The notes under the pieces are model-generated. The model was not told the DNA's origin. It saw nothing but the letters and a program-made list of their open reading frames with translations, and did no database searches. Position numbers and translations under genes: made by a program. 64,000 nucleotides of DNA from Isoetes taiwanensis (Eukaryota > Streptophyta > Lycopodiopsida > Isoetales > Isoetaceae), in the NCBI GenBank assembly GCA_021234155.1, contig JAJEKV010000049.1, forward strand, positions 1,703,487 through 1,767,486. Reading direction: 5' to 3'. Below, one piece after another: positions 63,552 to 64,000 of this stretch; position 1 is the first letter of the stretch; the number at the start of each line of letters is the position of its first letter.

Positions 63552-64000
63552 TTGGGAAGGGGGTAGAGACCTAGGGCCATATGTAGTATGCTCCTAGTGT
63601 AGATCCCTTAGTTCCTATTACTTTGCGGCACGTGCATAGGAACCCATAGGGCTATGGAAGCTATGATGTGACTCGGCACCACACAAGCGGGGCTAGAGGC
63701 AAGATGGAGGGTGGATCCCGCCCGAGTGGGGGCCGGGGGATCCCACAGTGGGGCTAGGCTTATGGTCGGTCACTTAGGTGTGGGCGAGCATGGGTCCGAA
63801 ACACCTCTTGGGGCAATGGTGTGCCCTGCCTCTCAAGAGTTGCAAGTGTCGGCTTGGCTCTTGTTTTGGGGGTTTGGTCAGTGCAGAATGGTGTGTGCGC
63901 CCACGATTCTCTAGCGCCCGTGGAGCCTCTAGACCCGGGGGGAAGGGGAGATGCAACCCTTCCTACCTCGTCGGACGGGGAGATGCAACTGGAGTAGTCC
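63552..64000 (+). mobile_element. Outer (older) LTR, right part
   Basis: Continues the LTR interrupted at 51981: TTGGGAAGGGGGTAGAGACC, then GATGCTCCTAG-like and GGACGGGGAGATG blocks comparable to 52797-53180 of the inner LTR. It runs off the window edge. Confidence 0.6.

Overview
The window is nuclear DNA of a land plant, most likely a non-seed vascular plant such as a fern. The evidence is a seven-exon nuclear gene with a plastid-type N-terminus, a very long intronless PLS-type PPR gene, and an unusually varied and deeply nested transposon population. That population includes Rep (HUH/Y1) elements resembling Replitrons, which are known to be abundant in non-seed plants. There is no sign of a bacterial or organellar genome. 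No rRNA gene, canonical tRNA gene or CRISPR array was seen.

Layout. 1-2.2 kb: a decayed Ty3/Gypsy pol (RT, RNase H, integrase zinc-binding region) split by a MITE. 4.5-17.4 kb: Rep element copy A, whose reading frame is cut at 5,192 and resumes at 15,776 around a 10.58 kb TIR transposon. That transposon carries fragments of host-type genes (a PPR repeat and a spliced DUF676-type lipase) and families of short foldback repeats. 17.58-19.39 kb: a host gene for a putative plastid membrane protein with an 11-residue amphipathic repeat. 20.2-20.7 kb: a Tourist-like MITE. 22.1-24.4 kb: a broken Helitron transposase. 24.9-33.4 kb: an unusual retroelement with about 2 kb direct terminal repeats, an unknown 459-residue ORF and a Penelope-like reverse transcriptase; one terminal repeat carries a MITE with perfect 22 bp TIRs. 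35.9-38.4 kb: Rep element copy B, bounded by 40 bp direct repeats. 39.3-39.8 kb: a likely Copia LTR end. 40.1-42.8 kb: the PPR gene, with a five-unit tandem array directly upstream. 44.0-47 kb: a heat-shock-type promoter, a possible small ORF, a LINE C-terminal fragment and a Helitron 3' end. 49.9-51.0 kb: local duplications. 51.3-64 kb: an LTR retrotransposon (1,705 bp LTRs, initiator-Met PBS, TTGGG target duplication) nested inside an older LTR of the same family; its leader carries five regularly spaced palindromic hairpins.

Only two loci look like functional host genes: the plastid protein gene (+) and the PPR gene (-). PPR proteins typically bind organelle RNA, so both products are probably organelle proteins, but nothing in the sequence links them. 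Almost everything else is mobile DNA at various stages of decay, and the nesting gives relative ages. The most interesting material is the Rep elements with their conserved three-hairpin tail, the direct-repeat-flanked Penelope-like element, the gene-carrying TIR transposon, and the hairpin array in the LTR leader.
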